Of a stretch of DNA of 45,375 bases, positions 10,339 through 18,693 are shown one piece after another. The notes beneath the pieces are model-generated. The model saw only the letters and a program-made list of their open reading frames with translations, did no database searches and was not told where the DNA came from. Location of the stretch: the NCBI GenBank assembly GCA_002339265.1, contig DDKG01000267.1:1-45375 (forward strand), given 5' to 3'. This stretch comes from Massilia sp. UBA2604 (GTDB lineage Bacteria; Pseudomonadota; Gammaproteobacteria; Burkholderiales; Burkholderiaceae_D). The position numbers and the translations under genes were made by a program. The first letter of the stretch is position 1; each line of letters begins with the position of its first letter.

Positions 10339-11343
10339 CTAGATGATGCCGATGCGCTCGACGCAGGCCAGGCTGGCGCCGCGCTTGCGCAACTCCTCGC
10401 GCAGCCCCTGCGGCAAGGCCGCTTCCCACTCCTTCGGCAGCAGGACGCGGTCGCCCGGCCCGGCCTCGCGCGCGATCAGCGCGCATTTCGGCGCCAGCGC
10501 CTCGACCGCCTCGACCCGTCCCGCATGCCAGGCGCTCGAGCTGCCGGTGGCAATCACCCGCCCGCGCGCCAGGAATTCGCGGCCGCGCGCCATGCGATCG
10601 GCCATCACCAGCGCCAGCTGGTAAGAGTCGCCCGAGAAGCGCGGCTCGCCGAAGCGCACCGTGGTGCGCCACTGGCCCTGGCCGCGGCCGTCGAAGTGGC
10701 GCGAGGCGGCCAGTACCGCCGCCACCTGGGCCTGGCGCACGGCGTCCACGTCCGGCGCGCTGACAGGATCGTCTTCTTCCCGTCCGGCCCTGGCCAATGG
10801 CCGCACGCTGACCTCGACCCAGCCCAGGCCATCGTGTTCGCCGCCGCTGTGCATCGGGAACCAGGCGCGCGCGCTCGAAATGCCGGCGGCCGGATCGGGC
10901 TGGCCGTTCAGGGCGCCCAGGTGCGCCAGGGCGTCGGCGCCGCCCAACAGCACACCGTCGGGCGTGCCGGCCAGGCGGCGGCCGTCGATCCGGCCCAGGT
11001 GCCAGGCGTCGGACCAGCCATTGGCCACGACCTCGCGCTGCGGCGTATGGACGCCGCGCACGATGCGGTCGGCCAGCACAGCCGCCAGTTCCCAGTCGCG
11101 GTCTCCTTCGCTTGGTGCGCGGTCCAGGCTGAGCACCACCTGGTCGCGGCTGTCGAACCGCGGCTCGGTATGGCGCGCCAGGCGCACCACCTGCTGCATG
11201 CGTTCGGCCACGCCGGGCGCCCCCGGCACGCTGCACTTGACGTCGGCACGTCCAGCGCGCGGGCGGCGCGTAGCGGTGATCGTCAGCATGCCGCCGTCAA
11301 AGGCGACGCTGCGGCACTCGATCGTGGTCATGCTCGCACTCAT
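10339..11343 (-). CDS. Tandem Lon (S16)-like protease domain protein
   Basis: A 334-residue protein with two related halves, each resembling the Lon proteolytic domain. The C-terminal half has GDSYQLALVMADRMA with Ser240, then VIATGSSSAWHAGRVEAV and Lys286 in ALAPK, then DRVLLPKEW. This aligns well with the Lon segments GPSAG, VAMTGEITLRGQVLPIGG, the dyad Lys and the LIP motif. Ser-to-Lys distance is 46 residues against 43 in E. coli Lon. The N-terminal half keeps the frame (EGDRDWELAAVLADR, ANGWSDAWHLGRIDG) but has Arg where Ser would be, so it looks catalytically dead. There is no AAA+ or LAN domain. The ATG at 11343 overlaps the upstream stop (ATGA). Partners probably include the flanking SPFH-type proteins. 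Confidence 0.7.
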   Translation of the reverse strand: MSASMTTIECRSVAFDGGMLTITATRRPRAGRADVKCSVPGAPGVAERMQQVVRLARHTEPRFDSRDQVVLSLDRAPSEGDRDWELAAVLADRIVRGVHTPQREVVANGWSDAWHLGRIDGRRLAGTPDGVLLGGADALAHLGALNGQPDPAAGISSARAWFPMHSGGEHDGLGWVEVSVRPLARAGREEDDPVSAPDVDAVRQAQVAAVLAASRHFDGRGQGQWRTTVRFGEPRFSGDSYQLALVMADRMARGREFLARGRVIATGSSSAWHAGRVEAVEALAPKCALIAREAGPGDRVLLPKEWEAALPQGLREELRKRGASLACVERIGII

Positions 11344-12443
11344 ACCTCTTCCAGCTCCACTTCGCGTGCAGAGACGGCGCGCCGCGCACCGGCCTCGCTC
11401 TCGAGATTGGACACGATGCGGTCGGCTTCGTCGAACAAAGCGTCGAGCGGGCTTTCGCCAGCCACCTTCAGGCGCGCCAGCAATGCCCATGCCTCATCCA
11501 GCGTGGCGGCGGCGCGGCGGCTGTGGCGCGCGCGCCGCAGCTGCTCTTCCTGCGCCAGCGGCAGGCCGGGGGCCGCCAGTTCCAATGCCGGCATGGTGCC
11601 GACCGACAGGCTGACCAGGTCGAGCCGGCGCAGCAGTTCCTGGTGCTGGCGGAATCGTCCCTGGTCGGCCGGCAGCACCGCCATGCGCACCGCACACATC
11701 AGGCACGGCAGTTCGAGGAACAGGCGGCGCAGCGCGCGCGCATCCTCGCAGGCAGGGACGAAGGCTTCCTGGGCGGCCACCGGCAGCGCCGCCTGTTCAC
11801 GAACCGCGGCGGGCGGAAGGACAGCGTCGAGCCGCGCGGCCAGGCGCGCGTCGAGGGTCGCCGCGTAGTCACGCGCCGCGCCCAGGTCGACCGGCACGCA
11901 ATCGTCGACCGTCACGCCGAAACGCGTATACATCAGCTGGTTGAAACCGGTGCGGAAGGCATTCCACTCTTCCAGCGTCGTACAGGGTGGCAGCTCCAGG
12001 TTGCCCTGGGCCAGCTCGCGCTGCAGCGCGGTCTGCGCCAGCTCGACGAAGCCGCTCAATTCGACCATGCAGCCAGCCTCGCTGGCCAGGAACAGGTCGA
12101 AGCGCTGGTGGGTGGCGCGCGGGTCGCTGGCGTCGATCGCGAAGTGCACCCGCAGGCCGATCTCGGGCGCGCCTGCGAACGGCGTCAGCTCGCAAGTATA
12201 GGGTCCCGGATGGACGCACCATGCGGTTTCGCCCTCGATGGCGGCGATGCGGGTGCCCGCGGCCTGGCGCCGGCTACGCCCGCCCCGGTCGACCAGCACG
12301 GCGGCGCAGCCTGGCGGGACGGTGAGGCCATTCGGCGCCGGCAGCGCGATCGCCACGCTGCCCAGGCGGGTCGCGTCGAACTCGGGTTGCCGCAGCGGGC
12401 GCAGCGTGTTCTGCAATGTACTCTTGAACAGCGAACCTAGCAT
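11340..12443 (-). CDS. Hypothetical protein, possibly SPFH-like
   Basis: A 367-residue protein I do not firmly recognise. The first about 190 residues show a pattern reminiscent of divergent SPFH domains: LTVPPGCAAVLVDRGGRS with a following pG-like turn (RQAAGTR), later ALQRELAQGNLELPPC and FNQLMYTRFGVTVDDC. The remaining part is helical and Leu/Ala/Arg-rich. There is no signal peptide or membrane helix. Two ATGs lie at 12446 and 12443; the GGAAGGA ribosome site is two bases from the first and five from the second, so I prefer 12443. The 3' end overlaps the Lon-like gene start by four bases, implying translational coupling and a shared task. Confidence 0.65.
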   Translation of the reverse strand: MLGSLFKSTLQNTLRPLRQPEFDATRLGSVAIALPAPNGLTVPPGCAAVLVDRGGRSRRQAAGTRIAAIEGETAWCVHPGPYTCELTPFAGAPEIGLRVHFAIDASDPRATHQRFDLFLASEAGCMVELSGFVELAQTALQRELAQGNLELPPCTTLEEWNAFRTGFNQLMYTRFGVTVDDCVPVDLGAARDYAATLDARLAARLDAVLPPAAVREQAALPVAAQEAFVPACEDARALRRLFLELPCLMCAVRMAVLPADQGRFRQHQELLRRLDLVSLSVGTMPALELAAPGLPLAQEEQLRRARHSRRAAATLDEAWALLARLKVAGESPLDALFDEADRIVSNLESEAGARRAVSAREVELEEV

Positions 12444-12471
12444 CATCGTCCTTCCGGGTATGTCCGAACTA

Positions 12472-13038
12472 CTATGTGATTGGATTCACGCCGGGGATGA
12501 CCTCGAAGCGTGCCCCATGCTGCTGAAAATGCGCCGCTGGCGGCAGCGCGAAAGGCCACGGTCCCTCGCACTCGCCGTCGGCATCGAGTCGTCCTTCCAG
12601 TACCAGCGCGCCGCGACCATCGCGCACCTGGATCGCCGGCCGCGCCGCCATGACGTCGCGCGCCTGCGCCGCTTCCGGGTCGAGCTGGACGATCACGGCC
12701 AGGCTGCCTGCGGCATCGACGAAATGCAGGCGCCACATGCCGTCGTCGGTGCGCAGCAGGTCGAGGCCGGCGCCGCTGTCGGCGGCGCGCAACAGGCCGC
12801 GGCTGCCGCGCCAGCTGACCGCTCCCGCGTCGGCGCGCCGGCTTTGCGCCAGATGGCGCAGGCGGCGCAGGGTCAGCGGCGAGGCTTGCAGCGCGGCGCG
12901 TTCGCCCGCCGTCAGGGGCCGGCTGCCGTCCAGCGCCTGCGCAAGGACCTCGTCAGCCAGCGTCAAGCGGTCGCCCTCGACCCGGCGTCCCAGCAGTGCC
13001 CCTGCCTGCAGCTTGCGATCCAGTTCCGTCATGCCCAT
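12472..13038 (-). CDS. Hypothetical protein of the kinase/SPFH cluster
   Basis: A 188-residue protein with no family I can name. It has a helical N-terminus (TELDRKLQAGALLGRR, then LTAGERAALQASPLTLRRLRHL) and a beta-rich second half (AIQVRDGRGALVLEGRLDAD with WPFALPP) that could be a small beta-sandwich. The start at 13038 is supported by GGAGGAAAGACG before the ATG. It overlaps the end of the helix-turn-helix gene by 10 bases. Because its partner has a sigma-region-4-like tail, a regulator/antagonist pair is possible, but this is inference only. Confidence 0.7.
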   Translation of the reverse strand: MGMTELDRKLQAGALLGRRVEGDRLTLADEVLAQALDGSRPLTAGERAALQASPLTLRRLRHLAQSRRADAGAVSWRGSRGLLRAADSGAGLDLLRTDDGMWRLHFVDAAGSLAVIVQLDPEAAQARDVMAARPAIQVRDGRGALVLEGRLDADGECEGPWPFALPPAAHFQQHGARFEVIPGVNPIT

Positions 13039-14327
13039 CGTCTTTCCTCCTCCATTCCCGCCATCTCGTTCAGGCGCGCGACCGCGGCATCGCGCCGCTT
13101 GCGCAGGGTCGGCAGCGAGATCCCGTCCAGACCGGCCAGCTGCTGCATCGTCGGCAGCTCGCCGGTTTGCGGATCCAGCCATTCGGACGGATAGCTGTCG
13201 TCGAATGGCCCGAGCAGCTTCAGATACACCGCCAGCCGTACCGGCAGTGAATCCTGCGCCATCCGGCGCGCCGCCCAGCTGGCGCGGTCTTCGGCCAGCG
13301 CCGCCAACAGAGCATAGTTGGGGGGGAGTGAAACCTGTTGTGCGACGAGGGCCAGGCGCGTGGCGTCCTGCGCCTCGACCGGACCGTCATCGAGCGCCGC
13401 TTCGGGGTCGGTGGTGTCCAACTCGTCCTGGCGCGCTTCCAGGATCTGGTCGGGGCCGGGCGTGCTGCCCTGTTCCGATTCATCCAGCACGCGCCAGTAG
13501 TCGTCCAGCCAGGCGTTCGCCTCGCCGGCATCGTGCAGCCAGTCCTGGTCGCGGTTGGCCGACAGCAGTTCGTATTCGCCGATCTCGCGCAGCATGGCGC
13601 CGATCTTCTCGGGACTGTTCTTGAGGCTGGCGAAACGCTTGGACTTCGTATGCAGCGGGCCCGGCGCGCCGGTATGCAGCTCCAGGCTTTCGCTCCAGCG
13701 CATGATCCATTCCGGCTTGCAGTCGCCGCTCGTGCGCAACTGGCGCGCCTCGATCGGCATCGCCACCACCTCGCGCCCCAGGATGGCGCCCACCTGCGGC
13801 GCGTGCTCGCGCCAGCCCTCGAACAGGCGCGCGACCTCGTGCCAGGCGGTGTCGAGCATGCGGTAGGCATACATGCGGTTCGGGCTGCAGGGACGGCCGC
13901 AGGCGGCCTGGTAGTTGTCGCTGTCGACCTTGTCGCGCAGGGTGGCGTACAGGTCGTTGAATTTCTTGCGCAGCAGCGCATCGCCGCCGGCCGCGTTCCA
14001 GAACGGGCCGATGCGCGCATGCTCCGCCGCCACCGCCGTGCACAGGGCGGCCCAGTCGGCCGGGCGCGCCTGCAGCTCGTAGACCAGGGTCAGGGCCAGC
14101 TCGCCGCAGGTGTCGCCATAGCTGTTGCCGGGCGCCTCAAAGCGGGCGCCGGCCGCGCGCAGGGCCTGGGCGACCGCGGCGACATAGGCGCCGAGCGACT
14201 GTTCAGGATCCGGATCGAGCAAGGCGTCAGTGCCGAACCGGGCGCACGCATGCAGGGAGCAGTGTCCCAACAGCTTGCGGACCTGCTCCCAACCGTGCTC
14301 CTGATACCGGGTTCCCGGCAAACGCAT
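13029..14327 (-). CDS. Unknown protein with sigma-4-like C-terminal HTH
   Basis: A 432-residue protein. The last about 30 residues before the tail (MQQLAGLDGISLPTLRKRRD) look like the helix-turn-helix of sigma region 4 or a related DNA-binding tail. The N-terminal about 330 residues are helical, with a Cys-containing stretch (ACGRPCSPNRMYAYRML), and match nothing I recognise. An acidic linker (residues about 280-325) separates the two parts. Only a weak ribosome site (AAGG) precedes the ATG. A 123-base gap after the transpeptidase gene could hold an internal promoter. The following 188-residue gene overlaps its end. Confidence 0.7.
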   Translation of the reverse strand: MRLPGTRYQEHGWEQVRKLLGHCSLHACARFGTDALLDPDPEQSLGAYVAAVAQALRAAGARFEAPGNSYGDTCGELALTLVYELQARPADWAALCTAVAAEHARIGPFWNAAGGDALLRKKFNDLYATLRDKVDSDNYQAACGRPCSPNRMYAYRMLDTAWHEVARLFEGWREHAPQVGAILGREVVAMPIEARQLRTSGDCKPEWIMRWSESLELHTGAPGPLHTKSKRFASLKNSPEKIGAMLREIGEYELLSANRDQDWLHDAGEANAWLDDYWRVLDESEQGSTPGPDQILEARQDELDTTDPEAALDDGPVEAQDATRLALVAQQVSLPPNYALLAALAEDRASWAARRMAQDSLPVRLAVYLKLLGPFDDSYPSEWLDPQTGELPTMQQLAGLDGISLPTLRKRRDAAVARLNEMAGMEEERRWA

Positions 14328-14450
14328 ACCTTACCCATCCTCTGTTTCGACCCGCATGTTTTGCGGATTGAAATAGATGATGCCATACAAACACGGCCTT
14401 GAGGCGCGCAGGAGAACCTTATTTGTCCCTCTTTTCCAACGACTGCCGTT

Positions 14451-17400
14451 TCATCGATGATTCGTCGATGATTGCATCGATTGCAACAGAGCCGCCACGA
14501 CCGGGGCCGCATGGCCGCCGCCGGTGGCTGCGGAATGGCTCACGAACGTGGCAAATGCGAGCCTGCGCGTCTGGCCTGGCAGGCTGCCCGGCTCGAGCCA
14601 GCCCATGAACCAGACGGTCGCCAGCTCATCCTGGCCGGCCGGCGCCGTGCCGGTCTTGCCGTACAGGCCGGGACGCAGCGGGTCGAAGCCGGCTGAACGG
14701 AAGGCGCCGGCCGCGGTGCCGCCGTCGATCACGCCTTTCATGCCGGCGCGCACCCGGTCCAGGCGCACGCCCAGCGGCTCGCCCTTTCCATCCTGCGCCG
14801 CGCGGCCGTCGAGCGACAGCAGCAGGCGCGGCGCCACGGTGCGTCCCCCGCCGACCGCCGCCGCCACCAGCGCCATCTGCAGCGGCGTGGTCTGCATGCG
14901 CAGGCCGATCGCCATCTGGCGCAGTTCGTGGCGGCTGTGGACCGGGTCGAGCCGCGAGGCGCTGGCCTGCAGCGCATCCCACTCGCCCCAGCGGTAGTCG
15001 AGCGACAGCAGGCCGCCGTCGAGCCGCAGCGGCTGGCCGAAGCCGAGCCGTCCCGCCATCGCCGCCACCGGCCGCGCCATCTCCAGTGCGCCCGGTTCGA
15101 GTTCGCGCGCTCCCGGCATGCCGCCGTCGGGCTGCCCCATCAAGGTGCGGTCGCTCAATTCGGCGCTCCAGGCGAACCAGGTATTGACGCTGTGCGCCAT
15201 CGCCTGCGCCAGGCCCAGGCGACCATCTTGAGCGCGGGTGCTGGTGATCTGGTCGCGGAAATTGGTGATGCGGGCGCGGTTGCCGTCGAAGGGATAGCTG
15301 GGCGCGCCGGTGCGGAAGCCGTAGCCGCCGTGTTGCGCCAGCCGGTCCACTTCGTGCAGGGGCAAGCCCTGCAGCAGGCCGTCCAGGCGAGCGTCGTCGC
15401 GCGCGGCCTGCTCGAGGCCGAGCGCGCTGATCACCTTGAAGGTCGAGCCGGGGGCGCGGTGCGCGCCGCCGTCGTGCTGGAAGGCGGCGATGCGCAGCGG
15501 GCTGCGCGCCGGATCGGCGCGGTCGAAGTCGCGCAATTCTCCCCAGTGCGCCGGATCGGCCTGGCCACCGCCGCTGGAAGCCGCGGCCAGGATGTCGCCG
15601 CTGCCGGCGTCCAGCAGCACCAGGCCGGCACGCCGCTCCGGCTGGGCATCAAGGCCCCCGACGCAGGCCTGGCCGTCCCAACGGCCACCGCGCAGGCCGA
15701 TGCAGTCGAGGAGCCTCTGGGCCGTGGCCTGCAGGCCCAGGTCGAGGCTCAGCTGGGCATCGTGTCCGGCGCCTCCAAGCCGGGCCAGCATGCCGGCCAC
15801 GCTGCCGTCGTGCTGGCGGTGCACGCCCAGCAGCGGCGCCAGGCCGGCGCGCAGCGCCGCTTCGGCCGGCACGCCGTCGGCCCACAAGGCCTCGCCATTC
15901 CGGTCGCGCAGGCGCACCGGCACGGCGGCGGGCCGCGCGCCGTTGCCGCCGGCCGGCAGCGCCTGCCAGGCCAGGCGGCCATCCACCATTGCCAGGTGGC
16001 GGTAGGCGGCATCGGCGCTGCCCGACAGCGCCGCCAGGTCGAGCGGCTCGACCTGCACCGCAATCGCGGCCGCCCCGGCCAGCGGCGCCAGCACGAGCCG
16101 CTGCACCGCGTCGCGATCGGGGCAAGCGCGCCCATCGCAGGCGCCCTGGGCCAGCACCCGCGCGCCGTTCACGCCGCGCACCCGGCCCGCCACCAGCAGC
16201 TCGACCGGCCTCCCGGCGGCCGGCGTGCTCAAGGTCACCAGCGAACCCTGGCGCCCGCCTTCCCAGCCGCCGACCCGCTGCCACGGTTCCCAGCCTTCCG
16301 GCAGGCGCGCAAACAGGCGCATCGCGGCCACCGGCAGGCCGGCTTCGCGCGGCGCCGGGGCACCGCCGGCGAGCGCATGCCAGACCGCGTCGGCGCCCGG
16401 CCGGGTGCGCCACGCCACCAGCCGGCGCTCGCTATTAAAGATGCGCACCTGTTCGCGCACATAGGCGCCGTCGGCGCGATGGTGCAGGCGTTCCAGCAGG
16501 CGGCGATCGCCGGCGTCGAGCTGGTGATCTTCCCAGCCCGGCAGCGGCGCGCGCGCCTCCTGGCCGGCGCGGTGCCAGGCCAGCAGGTCGCGCGGCGCCA
16601 GCTCGACCAGGCCGTCGCGGCCCAGGCGCAGCAGGCCACGCGCGCGCAGCGCCTCGAACAGCGCCTGGTCTTCCATGCCGGGACCGGGCAGCAACGGCAC
16701 CTGCCAGGCGCCCGGCGCCAGGCGCAGCTGGACCGGCTCGCCCTGGGCCGGGAAGGCCTGCACCAGGGCCGTGCCGCCACCAGCGCCTTGTTGGAAATGA
16801 TGCAGCACCAGCTCCCCCGCCTGCGGACAGGCGGCGCTGGCCCGGCGCGTGAAGCGCAGTGCCTCGCTACCCCACAGCAGCCAGCCGCTGCTGCCCAGGA
16901 CGGCGTGGCCCTGACGCGCCCGCGTCACGTTGCCGCCGCTGGCGTCGCCGATCCAGCCCGCCGTGGCGGCCCCGGCGTTCCAGGCGATCGCGAGCCCGGT
17001 TCCACCGGCGCCGGAGTTGCCGGTGACGTCGATGCGCGGAATGCTCGAACCTGGTCGGGCCAGCAGCACGCTGCGCGACGGCGCGTTCGTGGCGCGGGCA
17101 ATCCGCGCTGCTTCGTCGAATGGGTAGCCGATCCGCAGCGGCAGCATGCGCGGCCGCGCCGGGTCGAGCATCTGGGTGCACAGGTCGACCCGCAGCGCCG
17201 GGCCGGCGCGCATGCCGCTCGCCACCAGCAGCGCCAGGCCGCCATGCTGGGTAAGCGAGATGCCGCTGGTGCGCGGCACGACGAAGTCGAGCCCCGGCGC
17301 CAGCGGCTGCAGGGCGCCCAGCGCGACCGCGCCGGGCGTCTCGGCGGCGCCGTCCGGCAGCGCGCGCGCATGCATCGCCAGCGCCACGGCGCCGCCCACG

Positions 17401-17561
17401 ACGACGACCAGCACAGCCCACAGCCAGGCGGGCCCCGGGGACAAGGACCAGCTACTCCCGGCGCTGTTCGGGCGGGCGCCGGCGCGCAGGTTGCGGGAGC
17501 GCCGGCGGGCCGTGCGCGAAGCGGCCAGTTGGTCGATCAGGGTGGCGAGCATGCCTGTCAT
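14451..17561 (-). CDS. Large penicillin-binding-protein-like transpeptidase
   Basis: A 1036-residue predicted membrane-anchored periplasmic protein. After a basic cytoplasmic N-terminus it has one transmembrane helix at about 46-66 (LWAVLVVVVGGAVALAMHA). The C-terminal third is a penicillin-binding transpeptidase: PGSTFK with Ser706 and Lys709, HSVN with Ser791/Asn793, and GKTGTA with Lys969, so all three active-site motifs are present. Residues about 70-620 match no dimerisation, PASTA or glycosyltransferase domain I know. The family usually has 550-850 residues. An ATG at 17552 is an alternative start. It is first in the long minus-strand series, suggesting that the kinase system has a cell-wall output. 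Confidence 0.82.
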   Translation of the reverse strand: MTGMLATLIDQLAASRTARRRSRNLRAGARPNSAGSSWSLSPGPAWLWAVLVVVVGGAVALAMHARALPDGAAETPGAVALGALQPLAPGLDFVVPRTSGISLTQHGGLALLVASGMRAGPALRVDLCTQMLDPARPRMLPLRIGYPFDEAARIARATNAPSRSVLLARPGSSIPRIDVTGNSGAGGTGLAIAWNAGAATAGWIGDASGGNVTRARQGHAVLGSSGWLLWGSEALRFTRRASAACPQAGELVLHHFQQGAGGGTALVQAFPAQGEPVQLRLAPGAWQVPLLPGPGMEDQALFEALRARGLLRLGRDGLVELAPRDLLAWHRAGQEARAPLPGWEDHQLDAGDRRLLERLHHRADGAYVREQVRIFNSERRLVAWRTRPGADAVWHALAGGAPAPREAGLPVAAMRLFARLPEGWEPWQRVGGWEGGRQGSLVTLSTPAAGRPVELLVAGRVRGVNGARVLAQGACDGRACPDRDAVQRLVLAPLAGAAAIAVQVEPLDLAALSGSADAAYRHLAMVDGRLAWQALPAGGNGARPAAVPVRLRDRNGEALWADGVPAEAALRAGLAPLLGVHRQHDGSVAGMLARLGGAGHDAQLSLDLGLQATAQRLLDCIGLRGGRWDGQACVGGLDAQPERRAGLVLLDAGSGDILAAASSGGGQADPAHWGELRDFDRADPARSPLRIAAFQHDGGAHRAPGSTFKVISALGLEQAARDDARLDGLLQGLPLHEVDRLAQHGGYGFRTGAPSYPFDGNRARITNFRDQITSTRAQDGRLGLAQAMAHSVNTWFAWSAELSDRTLMGQPDGGMPGARELEPGALEMARPVAAMAGRLGFGQPLRLDGGLLSLDYRWGEWDALQASASRLDPVHSRHELRQMAIGLRMQTTPLQMALVAAAVGGGRTVAPRLLLSLDGRAAQDGKGEPLGVRLDRVRAGMKGVIDGGTAAGAFRSAGFDPLRPGLYGKTGTAPAGQDELATVWFMGWLEPGSLPGQTRRLAFATFVSHSAATGGGHAAPVVAALLQSMQSSTNHR

Positions 17562-17764
17562 CCGGTGGTTGCGAGGCGCCCACGCGCCCTTCCCGCTCAG
17601 CTAGCCGGGGGAGGATGAAAACGCGGACGCTGCCAGGTTCATGTGCGTTCAACTGCAGCTCACGCCCTGTTTCTTGCGGCTCGTCGCATCCCGCTGGAGA
17701 CCCGCCGGCGCCTGGCCTACAGTGGACACATCGACACACCAACCACCCTCGAAGGAGCCGCAAA

Positions 17765-18001
17765 ATGAACGTCCTCAAACACATGGAAGCCATCTTCATC
17801 GCCGCCGCCCTGGTCGCCGTCCCGGCGGGTTACCTGGCCAAGATTCCCGACGCTCATGCCGACAGCTACAGCGCCAGCAACGCCGCCATCGCCAGCGGCG
17901 ACAAGATGGCCGTGGTGACCGTCAGCGCCAAGCGGCTCGACGCCGCCGAAAAGGCCGAACTGCTGGCCCTGGACACCGTCACCGCCGGGAGCCGGATGTG
18001 A
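17765..18001 (+). CDS. Small exported or membrane-anchored hypothetical protein
   Basis: A 78-residue protein starting MNVLKHMEAIFIAAALVAVP, with a hydrophobic helix that could be a signal peptide (possible cleavage after AHA near residue 32) or an anchor. The mature part is short and Ala/Ser/Lys-rich, with no Cys. GAAGGAG lies eight bases before the ATG, fixing the start; earlier in-frame ATGs lack such a site. It diverges from the transpeptidase gene across a 203-base gap and is followed by a strong hairpin, so it is probably monocistronic. No function is recognised. Confidence 0.75.
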   Translation: MNVLKHMEAIFIAAALVAVPAGYLAKIPDAHADSYSASNAAIASGDKMAVVTVSAKRLDAAEKAELLALDTVTAGSRM

Positions 18002-18019
18002 GCGCCGCACGTCGCCGAC

Positions 18020-18051
18020 GCGCCGCACCGGGGCCACACCCGATGCGGCGC
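18020..18051 (+). terminator. Hairpin after the small exported protein gene
   Basis: A perfect 8-bp outer stem (gcgccgca / tgcggcgc), one mismatch, a 4-bp inner stem (cggg / cccg) and a six-base loop begin 18 bases after the stop codon. There is no T run, so it is a probable but not certain terminator. The 5' arm sequence also occurs once more at 18002-18009. Confidence 0.5.
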
Positions 18052-18177
18052 GCGGCGGCCACGGACCACCTGATCGAGCGCGATCTGTTTCAGTTGTAAG
18101 AACTTGCTTCAAACGCCACGTCCCGATTCCCGGATTGCTATATTCCATCGCATCCGCTCAAGGATCTGGAGACGAAC

Positions 18178-18693
18178 ATGAAATCCCCGTTTTTGATCGC
18201 AGCACTGATCGCCATCGGCGCAGCTGCCTTCACCCCGCTGGCCTCGAATGCCCAGCCGCATATCTCGGTCGTGATCAATACCGCGCCACCGGCCCCTATT
18301 TATGAAGTCATCCCCGCCCCGCGTCGCGGCTATGTCTGGGCGCCCGGCTTCTGGGAATGGCGCAAGCACCGCCACCACTGGGTGCCGGGCCACTACGTCA
18401 CCGCGCGTCCCGGCTATGTGTACGCGCCGCCGAGCTGGCACCATCGGGGCGGACGCTGGGTGATGGAGCCGTCGCGCTGGAACCGCGGCCCAGCCCACCA
18501 TTACGGCCCGCCGCGACACCACGTCCGTGACCGTGACCATTGGGACCGCGATCGCGACCATCACAAACATGATCGCCGCCACGGGCGCGATCGCGACCGC
18601 GACGGCATCCGCGACCGCCATGACCGCGACCGCGATGGCGATGGCGTGCGCAACCGCCACGACCGCCGGCCGGACAACCCTTACCGCTACTGA
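18178..18693 (+). CDS. Exported YXWGXW-type protein with charged Asp/Arg/His tail
   Basis: A 171-residue protein with a signal peptide (MKSPFLIAALIAIGAAAF, cleavage near SNA-QP). The mature part has repeats of the YXWGXW class (GYVWAPGFWEWRKHRHHWVPGHY, then GYVYAPPSWHH), common in betaproteobacterial envelope proteins of unknown function. From about residue 115 the sequence is almost only Asp, Arg and His, including DRDRDGIRDRHD and DRDGDGVRNRHD, which resemble thrombospondin type 3 calcium-binding repeats. Metal or calcium binding is an inference. Its stop codon directly abuts the stop of the convergent S9 peptidase gene. Confidence 0.85.
   Translation: MKSPFLIAALIAIGAAAFTPLASNAQPHISVVINTAPPAPIYEVIPAPRRGYVWAPGFWEWRKHRHHWVPGHYVTARPGYVYAPPSWHHRGGRWVMEPSRWNRGPAHHYGPPRHHVRDRDHWDRDRDHHKHDRRHGRDRDRDGIRDRHDRDRDGDGVRNRHDRRPDNPYRY

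Noticed and set aside
14451..14500. Short tandem repeat of tcgatgatt at the 3' end of the transpeptidase gene as a CRISPR-like or att site
   Set aside because: Only two to three short imperfect units without spacers and inside the coding region; no integrase nearby.
14928..17618. 896-codon plus-strand reading frame opposite the transpeptidase
   Set aside because: The minus strand carries SxxK, SxN and KTG motifs in order; the plus frame is Gln/Arg/Ala-rich noise.
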